Below are positions 16,044 through 23,542 of a stretch of 64,000 nucleotides of DNA, piece by piece. The position numbers were made by a program, and so were the translations under genes. The stretch is taken from positions 44,110-108,109 of the forward strand of contig RPGQ01000003.1 in the NCBI GenBank assembly GCA_004193595.1, in the 5' to 3' direction. Every line of letters starts with the position of its first letter. Within the stretch, counting starts at the first letter, position 1. Origin of the DNA: Desulfobacteraceae bacterium Eth-SRB2 (lineage in GTDB: Bacteria > Desulfobacterota > Desulfobacteria > Desulfobacterales > UBA11574). The notes beneath the pieces are model-generated. The model was not told the DNA's origin and made no database searches. It was given only the letters and a program-made list of their open reading frames with translations.

Positions 16044-16183
16044 ACTCGTAAAAAGTCCGATTTAGACGGTTTCGTAAAAAGTTCAAATTCAAGGCGTGCT
16101 AATTTTGTAATCATGAGGCGTACTTTTCGTACGTTGAATGATTGCGAAATGCAGCACAACGCAGAAGTTGGACTTTTTACGAG
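16044..16183. mobile_element. MITE-like element with perfect 14-bp inverted ends CTCGTAAAAAGTCC
   Basis: CTCGTAAAAAGTCC at 16045-16058 is exactly complementary to GGACTTTTTACGAG at 16170-16183. The interior holds a second GTTTCGTAAAAAGTTC motif and a TACTTTTCGTACG hairpin. A left-half copy is found at 8029-8127. No transposase is linked. Confidence 0.7.
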
Positions 16184-16265
16184 ACTGTCAAATATATTAG
16201 GCTACATAATATATGTTCGTCGATACCGGCAAAGAATAACCAATAATAGAAAAGGGGGTATTAAA

Positions 16266-16634
16266 ATGAAAAAATCGTTACTGGTACTGGGAATATTCTG
16301 TTTATTCCTTTTCCTTGGGTGTGGACAAGGCGAAAAAGCAAAGCAACCTATTAAAAGTGACTCTAAGGAAGCTACTGAGGCTGTGAAAGAAAAGGCCGGT
16401 GAAGCTACTGAGGCGATGAAGGGAAAGGCCGGGGAAGCTACCGAGGTTATGAAGGAAAAAGCCGGGGAAGCTACTGAGGTTATGAAGGGAAAGGCCGGGG
16501 AAGCTACTGAGGCAATGAAAGAAAAGGCCGGGCAAGCTACCGAGGTTATGAAGGAAAAGGCCGGAGAACCTACTGAAGCGATGAAGGAGGAGGCAGGTTC
16601 GGCCGTTGAAATGATGAAAGAAAAGGCTGAGTAA
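16266..16634 (+). CDS. Lipoprotein with LEA/apolipoprotein-like 11-residue repeats
   Basis: Start follows AAAGGGGGTATTAAA. The 122-residue protein has a lipoprotein signal with lipobox LGCG (Cys19). The rest is eight or so copies of an 11-residue unit of the type KEKAGEATEAM, which forms an amphipathic helix like group 3 LEA proteins. Such proteins are linked to desiccation or osmotic tolerance and to membrane protection; here the lipid anchor would place it on a membrane facing the periplasm. The function is inferred from the repeats. A strong terminator follows. Confidence 0.8.
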   Translation: MKKSLLVLGIFCLFLFLGCGQGEKAKQPIKSDSKEATEAVKEKAGEATEAMKGKAGEATEVMKEKAGEATEVMKGKAGEATEAMKEKAGQATEVMKEKAGEPTEAMKEEAGSAVEMMKEKAE

Positions 16635-16699
16635 AGGACATACTTTATTAATAAGGACCTGTAAAAGGACAAAATTCCATTATCACCAGCCATCCACGG

Positions 16700-16743
16700 T
16701 TATAAGAAACCGACCCCGGAAGGGCCGGTTTCTTATAATTTTA
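16700..16743 (+). terminator. Strong rho-independent terminator after the LEA-like lipoprotein
   Basis: TTATAAGAAACCG and CGGTTTCTTATAA (16700-16712, 16726-16738) make a perfect 13-bp stem with a loop of 13 bases, followed by TTTTA. Confidence 0.85.
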
Positions 16744-16807
16744 TCTCCAGTTTCGCACTTTATATCTTTGGATAGACTATTTTTATACCATACCCATCCG
16801 ATGGACA

Positions 16808-16975
16808 TTAAAAGCGCAAGGACAAGACCGACCTCTTTGGAAATAGAAAGCTTAACAAGATTTCCCCCAGCACAAAGGTATGACCCAATGAGAACTTCTT
16901 TCGGATTAAAAAAAGCACGAATACAAATACGATCAGAACCCTCATTATAGCGGGTATTTGCTGTAAAACAAACAT
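16808..16975 (-). pseudogene. Possible N-terminal fragment of a DUF401-type membrane protein
   Basis: A 55-codon frame starts MFVLQQIPAIMRVLIVFVFV and continues RKKFSLGHTFVLGEILLSF, which resembles the first helices of DUF401 permease-like proteins, then loses the pattern and stops. Neighbouring frames continue with coding-like sequence, so frameshifts are likely. The identification rests on memory of the family pattern and is tentative. Confidence 0.35.
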
Positions 16976-17016
16976 ATTCTTAACCGCTTACAGGTTCAGG
17001 GTCTACCCGTTGTGTT

Positions 17017-17592
17017 TTAAAATTTTACTTTGGGGGTTGCCTGTTCCGCCTCGGGTACTTTATAGTATTCTGCGCTTGAGACACCCGCAAACATTGCATA
17101 GAACCTTCCCATGAAGGTTCGGATATAGGTATTCAGAAATTGAACCGACTCATTATATCGTTTTCGTTCCACTGCAATTCTATTCTCCGTCCCCTCAAGG
17201 CTGTCCTGAAGTTTTAGAAACGATTCATTGGCCTTTAAGATCGGGTATCTCTCCTGGAGAAGGATGAGTCTTGAAAGCGTGCCCTCGAGCTGATTTGAAG
17301 CATTAATCTTGCCTTTTACATCCTTTGCCTGAAAATACAGGGTCCTTGCCTGTGCGATATTTTCGAACAGCTCTTTTTCATGCCTTGCATAACCTTTTAC
17401 GGTTTCAACAAGATTTGGGATGAGGTCGTATCTTCTCTTCAACTGGTTTTCCACCTGGGCCCATTTCCCTTTAACATTTTCATCCATGGTAATAACGGTA
17501 TTATAACCGGCTACGATTTTTCCTAGTAACATAAAACCGACAACCAGGATGATTCCTAACGTGATGAGTATGATTTTAAATTTTTTTGACAT
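17017..17592 (-). CDS. lemA: LemA family protein
   Basis: Start follows CATCGGAGGACCATT. The 191-residue protein has an N-terminal membrane helix (6-27, IILITLGIILVVGFMLLG), the family YN motif and NVKGKWAQVENQLKRRYDLIPNLVETVKGYA, then a long helical bundle ending in a tail with YYKVPEAEQA. LemA proteins are membrane-anchored helical bundles of unclear function, often encoded beside TPM-domain proteins and M48 proteases. Here it is the last gene of the nucleotidyltransferase-TPM-LemA set. Confidence 0.92.
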   Translation of the reverse strand: MSKKFKIILITLGIILVVGFMLLGKIVAGYNTVITMDENVKGKWAQVENQLKRRYDLIPNLVETVKGYARHEKELFENIAQARTLYFQAKDVKGKINASNQLEGTLSRLILLQERYPILKANESFLKLQDSLEGTENRIAVERKRYNESVQFLNTYIRTFMGRFYAMFAGVSSAEYYKVPEAEQATPKVKF

Positions 17593-17634
17593 AATGGTCC
17601 TCCGATGAAGTATTAGTAAAAGATTACCAACGAA

Positions 17635-18426
17635 CTACCAGCCTCCAGATGCACCACCGCCGCCGAATCCGCCGCCACCGCCGCCGCCGAAACTTCCGAA
17701 TCCGCCGCCGCCGAATCCACCACCACCGCCCCATGATCCTCTTCTTCCGCCCATGGATGAAAATAAAAGAAGCATTAGGAACAGCCTCGGATTTTTAACA
17801 AACAAAATCACCATGATAATAAGAAACCCGATAGTCATTATCGTATGCAAGAGGCCGCCGGGTTTATCCTTTATGATGGGCTGAACGCGACGATTTACGG
17901 TCGGCATGCCGTCTATTTTAACTCCCGCGTCCACGGCAATCTCATTGGCCATTGCAACGGCTGTGAGAAAAATACCGTTTGAGTATTCACCTTTTCTGAA
18001 CAAAGGCACCAGAAAATTGCGGCCCAGACTACCGACCATGCTGTCCGGAAGCACACCTTCGAGCCCGTAGCCGACTTCGATCCTGTATTTTCGGTCTGCT
18101 ACGGATATCAGGAACAGTACGCCATTGTCTTTTCCCTTTTGACCGAGTTTCCATTTATCATGGGCGATTTTCATGGAAAAGTCTTGGATGGATTGACCTT
18201 CGAGGCTTTTTATGGTCAGGACAATCAGCTGGGCCGTTGTCTTTTGTTCAAGCTCCTGAAGATATCCGTTCAGGCTGTTTTCTGTGGTATCATCGACGAT
18301 GCCGGCCAGATCCACGACGTATTTGAGAGGCCTTTCCGGAATGCCGGCGGAATGGGAAACGGATAGGGCCACCAGGCATACGAACAGGGTTGCAAAGAAA
18401 ACCGTTGGTCTATTCTTTGATGTCAT
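17635..18426 (-). CDS. TPM-domain (YgcG-type) membrane protein with glycine-rich tail
   Basis: The 263-residue protein has a Sec signal (1-28), a TPM domain (about 33-155, with QLIVLTIKSLEGQSIQDFS, WKLGQKGKDNGVLFLISV and YRIEVGYGLEGVLPDS), a membrane helix (about 195-222) and a C-terminal Gly-Ser tail rich in GGGGFGGGG. TPM proteins are envelope proteins linked to photosystem repair in plants and of unknown role in bacteria. The start overlaps the end of the upstream nucleotidyltransferase-like gene by 17 bases, so translation is coupled. LemA follows after 42 bases. Confidence 0.88.
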   Translation of the reverse strand: MTSKNRPTVFFATLFVCLVALSVSHSAGIPERPLKYVVDLAGIVDDTTENSLNGYLQELEQKTTAQLIVLTIKSLEGQSIQDFSMKIAHDKWKLGQKGKDNGVLFLISVADRKYRIEVGYGLEGVLPDSMVGSLGRNFLVPLFRKGEYSNGIFLTAVAMANEIAVDAGVKIDGMPTVNRRVQPIIKDKPGGLLHTIMTIGFLIIMVILFVKNPRLFLMLLLFSSMGGRRGSWGGGGGFGGGGFGSFGGGGGGGFGGGGASGGW

Positions 18427-19147
18427 CTGTTATATCTCCCAGTTTCTCGATCGCGGCATAATAATCTTGGAATATGGTATTGAGCTGCTCCATCATCAAT
18501 TTTGTTTTCTGTTTTTTTTGTTTTAAAACCCTTTTAAATACACTTGTGTTTACGCCGGAAACTTCCTCAAGCTCCGTCATTACATCAGAATTTGTTACGG
18601 GGGGCTCCTTTCCTAAAAGAAGAATAATCCCCTTAAAAAGCGGTATGTACCCTGAAAAAGATTGGATAAACATATCCATGAGCATTTTACTGTTGTCCAA
18701 ACAAGAGATATACCCCTGCCTGAGGCCGATCAGTCTGACTTTTAGTTCTCTTTCGCACTGCAGCCTGAGATCAGATCGGTTTATTGCCAGATTCCGAAAG
18801 AGATCTTCTCCGAATATGGTGTTATGAAGAAGTTTTATGTTCAGAAACTCAAGGGGAAAAACATCAAGGGAGTTCATTATATATTCAGGGGTCATGATCA
18901 AGGGGGCCGCAATCCTTTTTTTGCGGTATCTTTTCCCCAGAAGCGCCAGAAGCTCAAGAAACTTCAAATCCATTCCCGTGAGAACAAATACCGAATTGAC
19001 GTCTGATTTACCCGGCACAAAATCTTCTGTCAAAGCACTTCCGGTTATGGTTATGGAGTGAATATTATCTTTATAGCTGTTTAATATTTCATCCTGAAAG
19101 GGTTTAAATCTTTCAATGATCGCATCTTTAAGATTCAGATCAATCAT
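18410..19147 (-). CDS. Nucleotidyltransferase-fold protein of unknown substrate
   Basis: Start at 19147 follows AGGAGGTATTT; the longer frame is rejected. The 245-residue protein shows a nucleotidyltransferase-like ITITGSALTEDFVPGKSDVN motif (the GS..(D)..SD.D signature), but the second aspartate position reads D-V-N-S, so one metal-binding carboxylate appears replaced. The remainder is helical, similar to the C-terminal part of minimal nucleotidyltransferases. It could be catalytically altered or a sensor. It is the first gene of the TPM-LemA group and its end overlaps the TPM gene. Confidence 0.6.
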   Translation of the reverse strand: MIDLNLKDAIIERFKPFQDEILNSYKDNIHSITITGSALTEDFVPGKSDVNSVFVLTGMDLKFLELLALLGKRYRKKRIAAPLIMTPEYIMNSLDVFPLEFLNIKLLHNTIFGEDLFRNLAINRSDLRLQCERELKVRLIGLRQGYISCLDNSKMLMDMFIQSFSGYIPLFKGIILLLGKEPPVTNSDVMTELEEVSGVNTSVFKRVLKQKKQKTKLMMEQLNTIFQDYYAAIEKLGDITDDIKE

Positions 19148-19209
19148 AAATACCTCCTGACTTTTTAAGAGACCGTCAATGTTCACAAAAAGAACAAAAC
19201 AGACCTGTG

Positions 19210-19379
19210 TGTTTAATTCACGGATGTTGGTTAACAGCGGTTATTTATTACTTTCCATCGGAATTCGAAGGTCTGGTTTCAGGTGTCAGGAGGACGAACG
19301 TAAGAGCTGACACCTGAACACTGACACCTGAAACCTGGATTGCTTGAGCTAAATCACCAACAATCTTGATTTACACCCC
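19210..19379. mobile_element. GGTGTCAGG-type non-autonomous element, short copy with perfect 8-bp target duplication (C)
   Basis: AGACCTGT at 19202-19209 and 19380-19387 flanks the element. The left end GTGTTTAATTCACGGATGTTGG and the inverse of the right end GGGGTGTAAATCAAGATTGTTGG are related. The middle has GGTTTCAGGTGTCAGGAGG and the inverse CTGACACCTGAAACC. It separates the TPM-LemA group from the M48-dynamin group. Confidence 0.8.
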
Positions 19380-19403
19380 AGACCTGTTACCAAACCGTCA
19401 CCT

Positions 19404-20231
19404 TTAGTTTTTCGATTGCCGCCAGGTTTCGGGCAGAGGTTTTCGTTTGCCAAGTTTAAATTTCCTGGACCGGATGATGTTTTCAAGATGGGATATCCGC
19501 TGGCGGCTTTCCGGATGTGACGCGAAGTAATGGCCGAATGTTCCGGGATCCTCTGCTTTAGAAATTTTTTCGAAAAAATCAGTTGCGCCGGCCGCATGGC
19601 CATAATCACAGTATAACGTTTCGAGTGCAAACTCGTCTGCACGGGTTTCCTGTTTTCGGGAAAAACTCATCTCCGTGAGATTCAGTCCGTTGGCCAGCAT
19701 CTTACTGATGCTGCTGTCAGTTCCTAATAAGAGAGTGGAAATGGTAATAAACACAAATGCCCGGCCCATGCCTCGGAGATGATCCCGATGGGCGAAATGG
19801 CCCATCTCATGGGCCAGTACAAAGGCCAGTTCGTTTTCAGAAGCCACCTTATCCAGAAGTCCCGTGTACACGATAATATGCCCGCCAGGCAGGGCAGCAG
19901 CATTCATTGTGGGGGATTGACAGATATGCACCTTAAAGAGATAGGGCAATTGGGCACAGCGTTTCTGTAAATCTTCCAGCAGCGACCGGATGTAGTTTCC
20001 CCGTTCCGAATCTATATCCTTAGCCTCTATTGACCGAATGAAAAGCCCTCCCATTTTGTTTTCAAGGTCGGTGGAGATACGCGGAACAATCAGGTCCACA
20101 GCCAGTCCCAGCACCATGTAAATTACGATTACCATACCGAGCAACCCGGCGGTTAGCAGAAAAAATTCCCGCAGAGGAGAGGTGGGAGTCACATTGACAT
20201 TGGATCCCGGTTGACGCGGCGTGTACTTCAT
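19404..20231 (-). CDS. M48-family membrane-anchored metalloprotease
   Basis: The 275-residue protein has one membrane helix (about 24-48) and an M48 protease domain with the zinc motif HEMGH at residues 141-145, the following Glu ligand in KQETRADEFALE, and the HPESRQRISHL motif near the end. It would cleave unfolded or envelope substrates on the periplasmic side. The start codon lies directly after the stop of the upstream YbjQ-like gene (TAGATG), so translation is coupled. It is the last gene of the dynamin-led operon. Confidence 0.9.
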   Translation of the reverse strand: MKYTPRQPGSNVNVTPTSPLREFFLLTAGLLGMVIVIYMVLGLAVDLIVPRISTDLENKMGGLFIRSIEAKDIDSERGNYIRSLLEDLQKRCAQLPYLFKVHICQSPTMNAAALPGGHIIVYTGLLDKVASENELAFVLAHEMGHFAHRDHLRGMGRAFVFITISTLLLGTDSSISKMLANGLNLTEMSFSRKQETRADEFALETLYCDYGHAAGATDFFEKISKAEDPGTFGHYFASHPESRQRISHLENIIRSRKFKLGKRKPLPETWRQSKN

Positions 20232-20681
20232 CTACTTCTCCAACGTTAAGGCAGTCCCGTATGCCATGGCCTCCAAACACCCCACGCCCTTTTTATTGGC
20301 ATTTCTGCCAATCGTTGATGTTTCAATGCGGACATTAACAATCACTGTTGAATCCCCGGCCATTTCCTTCATGCGGATCAGTGCTTCCCTGCGGGCACGA
20401 TCAATCAGGCTTTCGTATGATTTGACCGTGCCGCCAAAAATATTGCGAAGCGATGCTAGGAGTCGTTTAAAATAATCGATGGAAATTACGGCACTTCCGC
20501 ATACCAGTTCAGCGGACATGACCTTTTGATCGGGGTGGGTAACCGTTTTCATGGTTACGGCGGGCAGATAAAGAAATTTTTTTTCACGCTCATGTATGGA
20601 ACGATAATGGCGTTTTTCCACCAAAGTTCCCACCACGTAGCCCATGGCGATCAAGGTCGGGAAAAATAAAAAATTATTCAT
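20232..20681 (-). CDS. YbjQ-like protein with N-terminal hydrophobic helix
   Basis: Start follows AAAAGGAGGCGGTTA. The 149-residue protein has an N-terminal hydrophobic segment (1-20), then a YbjQ/UPF0145-type domain (about 45-148) with NIFGGTVKSYESLIDRAR, ALIRMKEMAG and an MAYGTALTLE ending. YbjQ proteins form pentamers of unknown role, once called heavy-metal binding by analogy only. A second, soluble YbjQ gene lies immediately upstream; the pair may form one mixed assembly. Confidence 0.82.
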   Translation of the reverse strand: MNNFLFFPTLIAMGYVVGTLVEKRHYRSIHEREKKFLYLPAVTMKTVTHPDQKVMSAELVCGSAVISIDYFKRLLASLRNIFGGTVKSYESLIDRARREALIRMKEMAGDSTVIVNVRIETSTIGRNANKKGVGCLEAMAYGTALTLEK

Positions 20682-20694
20682 TAACCGCCTCCTT

Positions 20695-21009
20695 TTATTT
20701 TACGTGGACGGCTGTGCCATAAGCATACAGTTCGGCGGCGCCCTGTGCAACGGAAGAAGTAGAAAATCTGACGTTGACAACGGCATTGGCCCCTAACTGG
20801 CGGGCCTGCTCAATCATACGCTCCAAGGCTTGCTGCCGGGATTCGTGTAGCAGTTGGGTGTAGCCCTTGAGTTCTCCTCCCACAAGATTTTTCAGACCCG
20901 CCATTAAATCTCTGCCCACATGCTTGGCCCGGATTGTACTTCCGGAGACCAATCCAAAATGTTCGACAATTGTTTTTCCCGGAACGGTTTCAATGTTTGT
21001 GATGATCAT
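20695..21009 (-). CDS. YbjQ/UPF0145 family protein
   Basis: Start at 21009 follows TGGAGGGAAG and gives 104 residues, the usual size. Typical features are the initial beta strand MIITNIETVPGKTI, GLVSGSTIRAKHVGRD, GGELKGYTQLL, and the final AAELYAYGTAVHV. The family folds as an alpha/beta pentamer. It is soluble, unlike the membrane-anchored neighbour, and lies between the transglutaminase and that neighbour in the operon. Confidence 0.88.
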   Translation of the reverse strand: MIITNIETVPGKTIVEHFGLVSGSTIRAKHVGRDLMAGLKNLVGGELKGYTQLLHESRQQALERMIEQARQLGANAVVNVRFSTSSVAQGAAELYAYGTAVHVK

Positions 21010-21044
21010 CTTCCCTCCATGAACAATTTTTAACACTTTTTAAT

Positions 21045-21689
21045 TCATACTTTTTCTAAATCGTCAATCCATTTTCTGACACGATCCTTACCATAAGCTT
21101 CTTCCCATGCCGCCAGAATGATATCCACCGGTATATCCGAAAATGTCCCGTGAAATTCCAAATATTCCATGAATTCCTTTTTTTCCATATTATAGGTCTG
21201 AAAAATTGAATCTTCTCTGCCGTTAAATTCAAGGGGGATGAGTTTTTGTTTTTTACACAGATCCTCATTAAACGCAGGGGTCGCCTTAACCCATTTTCCG
21301 CCCAGATAAAATTCCGTAACTCCATGATAAACAAACAGATCGGAACCTAAAAATTCAATAAGCTTGGGTGTGGCCAAATGATTGCGGACCGTAGCGAAAC
21401 CTACCCGGGACGGGATGTTGCACGCTCTCCCAAGAGCACATAGAAGAGAAACTTTGCTTATGCAAAAGCCTCGACCGCTTTTAAGTACATTACTCGCACG
21501 ATAATGATCGGGAAGATAGAACGGATAATACGGATCATACCAGATATCGTCCCGAACCGCGTAATAGAGTTTTACGGCCTTTTCAACGGGGTCTTCACCG
21601 GCGTGAATGACCGTATCATTTGCATATTCGATAATTGTCTTATGGCCACTGTTAATGATTTGTGTAGGATCAAGATATTTTTTGTCCAT
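21045..21689 (-). CDS. Transglutaminase-like (papain-fold) protein
   Basis: The 214-residue frame from ATG 21689 contains the transglutaminase core: the nucleophile Cys in VLKSGRGFCISKVSLLCALGR, then His in a VYHGVTEFYLGGKW segment, then a probable Asp in the FNEDLC region, plus the aromatic IWYDPYYPF segment upstream. These proteins act as proteases or transamidases. No signal peptide is present, so it is cytoplasmic, unlike most bacterial relatives. A TTG at 21743 is an alternative start. It follows the second dynamin-like gene by 68 bases. Confidence 0.8.
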   Translation of the reverse strand: MDKKYLDPTQIINSGHKTIIEYANDTVIHAGEDPVEKAVKLYYAVRDDIWYDPYYPFYLPDHYRASNVLKSGRGFCISKVSLLCALGRACNIPSRVGFATVRNHLATPKLIEFLGSDLFVYHGVTEFYLGGKWVKATPAFNEDLCKKQKLIPLEFNGREDSIFQTYNMEKKEFMEYLEFHGTFSDIPVDIILAAWEEAYGKDRVRKWIDDLEKV

Positions 21690-21757
21690 ATGATTCACTT
21701 TATCGAATTCCTCTATGTCTGATTCGAGTTGCGGGGGGCGCAATGAAAGCGCATGAT

Positions 21758-23542
21758 CTATTCAGCAGGTCGATTTGAAAAACTCAGATTCAACACGGTA
21801 TCTATTTGCTCGCTTACAGGATTCATGGATATGGGTTGGAATTGCTCGATCTGTTGTTTCACTTTTTCAAATGCGCTGCGGGTTATTTTCTCAGAATTTG
21901 CAGCGAATCGAACACATCCCTGGAACAGAAAAAAACTTAAAAACAGGGTAATTCCCATGGTTAAAAACGCATGCACAAAGAAGTCCGAGGAAAGATAGTT
22001 GCCGGTAAAGTAGTTTCGTGCGGTTATCCAGCCCACATGGCCCAGGATACCGATTACTGGCAGGTTGAAAACCATTTGCAGCAAAAATCCGCTCATGATT
22101 TTTGAAGACTTCTCTATTTTATTGTCCAGCGAATCGCTCCAGAGGGTGTTAAGGTCCCGGTCCAGGATATCACTGTCCGGAAAAACGTCTTTAATTCTTC
22201 TCACCGATGTGTCAAACCGGGCTTTAACCAGAGATTCGGCAATGTCCGGCCATTCTTTGGAAATGGAAAGACGGTAATCCCGTATGGCAGCATCCACTCT
22301 ATGACTTTTGCCGGTTTCAGCCACTGACGCCCGTGATTCTTTAAAATGGCGAAACGAAGAAACCATGCCTGCCAACTGGCGAAAAGGGTTGCCGAATCTG
22401 AACATTGCCGCAATGCCGGTGCCGAAAATCAAAATGCGCGCCCATATGGCGATGAGCCATCCTACTGGCCCCAGCCACCGGTTGGCCAGTCTTTGATACA
22501 GCAGTACATTAACGCCGAACCGCTGTCTGGAGTTATTGTTTTGAAAAGCAAAAAGGGCATCCTTTACCGCCGTTGCTTCCGCCTCATGGATATTCTCTCT
22601 GGCAGCCTTAAGTTTTTCCACGTCTTTTTCAAGTTCACCCCGTGCTTCTTCAAAAATGTAATTCCGCAGGCTTTCGGCATTTTCAAGCCGTCTGTCGATC
22701 ACGAAGCCCGGACGATTGAAGGTACCGAAAATCATCTGCCGGAGCGCTTCAAACTGATCAAAATCATGCAGAGGATCTGCGGTCGGGTCCCACCCCGGAT
22801 GGCGCAAGTGTCGACGTGCGGAAATACACAGCACCGTTTGAACCGGTCTTTCCCAGGCATTTTTAATAAATTCTAAAAATTCCGGCAGGATCTTTTCTTT
22901 AAGCTCGTTTTCGTCCCGACGGTCACACTTGTTAATAACAACCACAAGAGAATCCCCGCCAAAAAAGCGCACATAAGATGCCAAAAAATCCACATGGTCT
23001 CTTCTTTTAGGATTTTCCGAATCAAAAACGCAGATGAGTATGTCCGAAAGCCCTATGGCGTTATGCACCATGGGAATATGCTTTTCGTATTCGTTGCTGT
23101 CCGTATCCGGTGTGTCGATAAGTATTGCGTGATTAAGGGATGCCGCCATATGACTTGATCGCGTCTCAACATTCTCTGTACCCAGCACTTGACTCAAATG
23201 GCCGGCATCGCTCTTTTCCCGGCAAAAAACAACGATATTTCGGGTAGTGGGCCGCAGATTTCCTGCCTCGGACAAGCCGTCGACTTCCGCCAGAGCATTC
23301 AAGAGCGTGGACTTTCCGGAGCCGCACGGACCGATAAGGGTAACAACGAGCTTACGTTCAAAACGTTCCTCAAGGCCTGTGATCATGAGAAGCACCTGGT
23401 CGCACTGTTTTTTTAGCCCTGCACCGGGCTGCCACATGGGCGCCTGGTTCATGACATCCCCGATCATCCTCACGTCATTTTTATACCCTTCAATCCTGCC
23501 AAGCGCTCTTATTGATCCGGTCTGCCGGTTTGAAATCGTCAT
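21758..23542 (-). CDS. Dynamin-like GTPase, second of a tandem pair
   Basis: The 594-residue protein has a GTPase domain with P-loop GPCGSGKSTLLN (71-82), G3 DTPDTDSNEY, and G4 NKCDRR. A long helical region (about 290-450) includes a hydrophobic segment WLGPVGWLIAIWARILIFGT, and a second hydrophobic pair lies near 500-560 (VIGILGHVGWI, AFLTMGITLFLSFFLF). This matches bacterial dynamin-like proteins with membrane-inserting paddles. Its ATG overlaps the stop of the upstream partner (ATGA), so equal translation is likely. Bacterial dynamins often work as unlike pairs that remodel or seal membranes. The role here is inferred. Confidence 0.82.
   Translation of the reverse strand: MTISNRQTGSIRALGRIEGYKNDVRMIGDVMNQAPMWQPGAGLKKQCDQVLLMITGLEERFERKLVVTLIGPCGSGKSTLLNALAEVDGLSEAGNLRPTTRNIVVFCREKSDAGHLSQVLGTENVETRSSHMAASLNHAILIDTPDTDSNEYEKHIPMVHNAIGLSDILICVFDSENPKRRDHVDFLASYVRFFGGDSLVVVINKCDRRDENELKEKILPEFLEFIKNAWERPVQTVLCISARRHLRHPGWDPTADPLHDFDQFEALRQMIFGTFNRPGFVIDRRLENAESLRNYIFEEARGELEKDVEKLKAARENIHEAEATAVKDALFAFQNNNSRQRFGVNVLLYQRLANRWLGPVGWLIAIWARILIFGTGIAAMFRFGNPFRQLAGMVSSFRHFKESRASVAETGKSHRVDAAIRDYRLSISKEWPDIAESLVKARFDTSVRRIKDVFPDSDILDRDLNTLWSDSLDNKIEKSSKIMSGFLLQMVFNLPVIGILGHVGWITARNYFTGNYLSSDFFVHAFLTMGITLFLSFFLFQGCVRFAANSEKITRSAFEKVKQQIEQFQPISMNPVSEQIDTVLNLSFSNRPAE

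Noticed and set aside
16202..16693. Minus-strand frame with repeated FSFI/SVASPAF units
   Set aside because: Complement of the 11-residue lipoprotein repeats; no start signal.
22346..22876. Plus-strand frame of 176 codons
   Set aside because: Antisense to the second dynamin-like gene; no domain.
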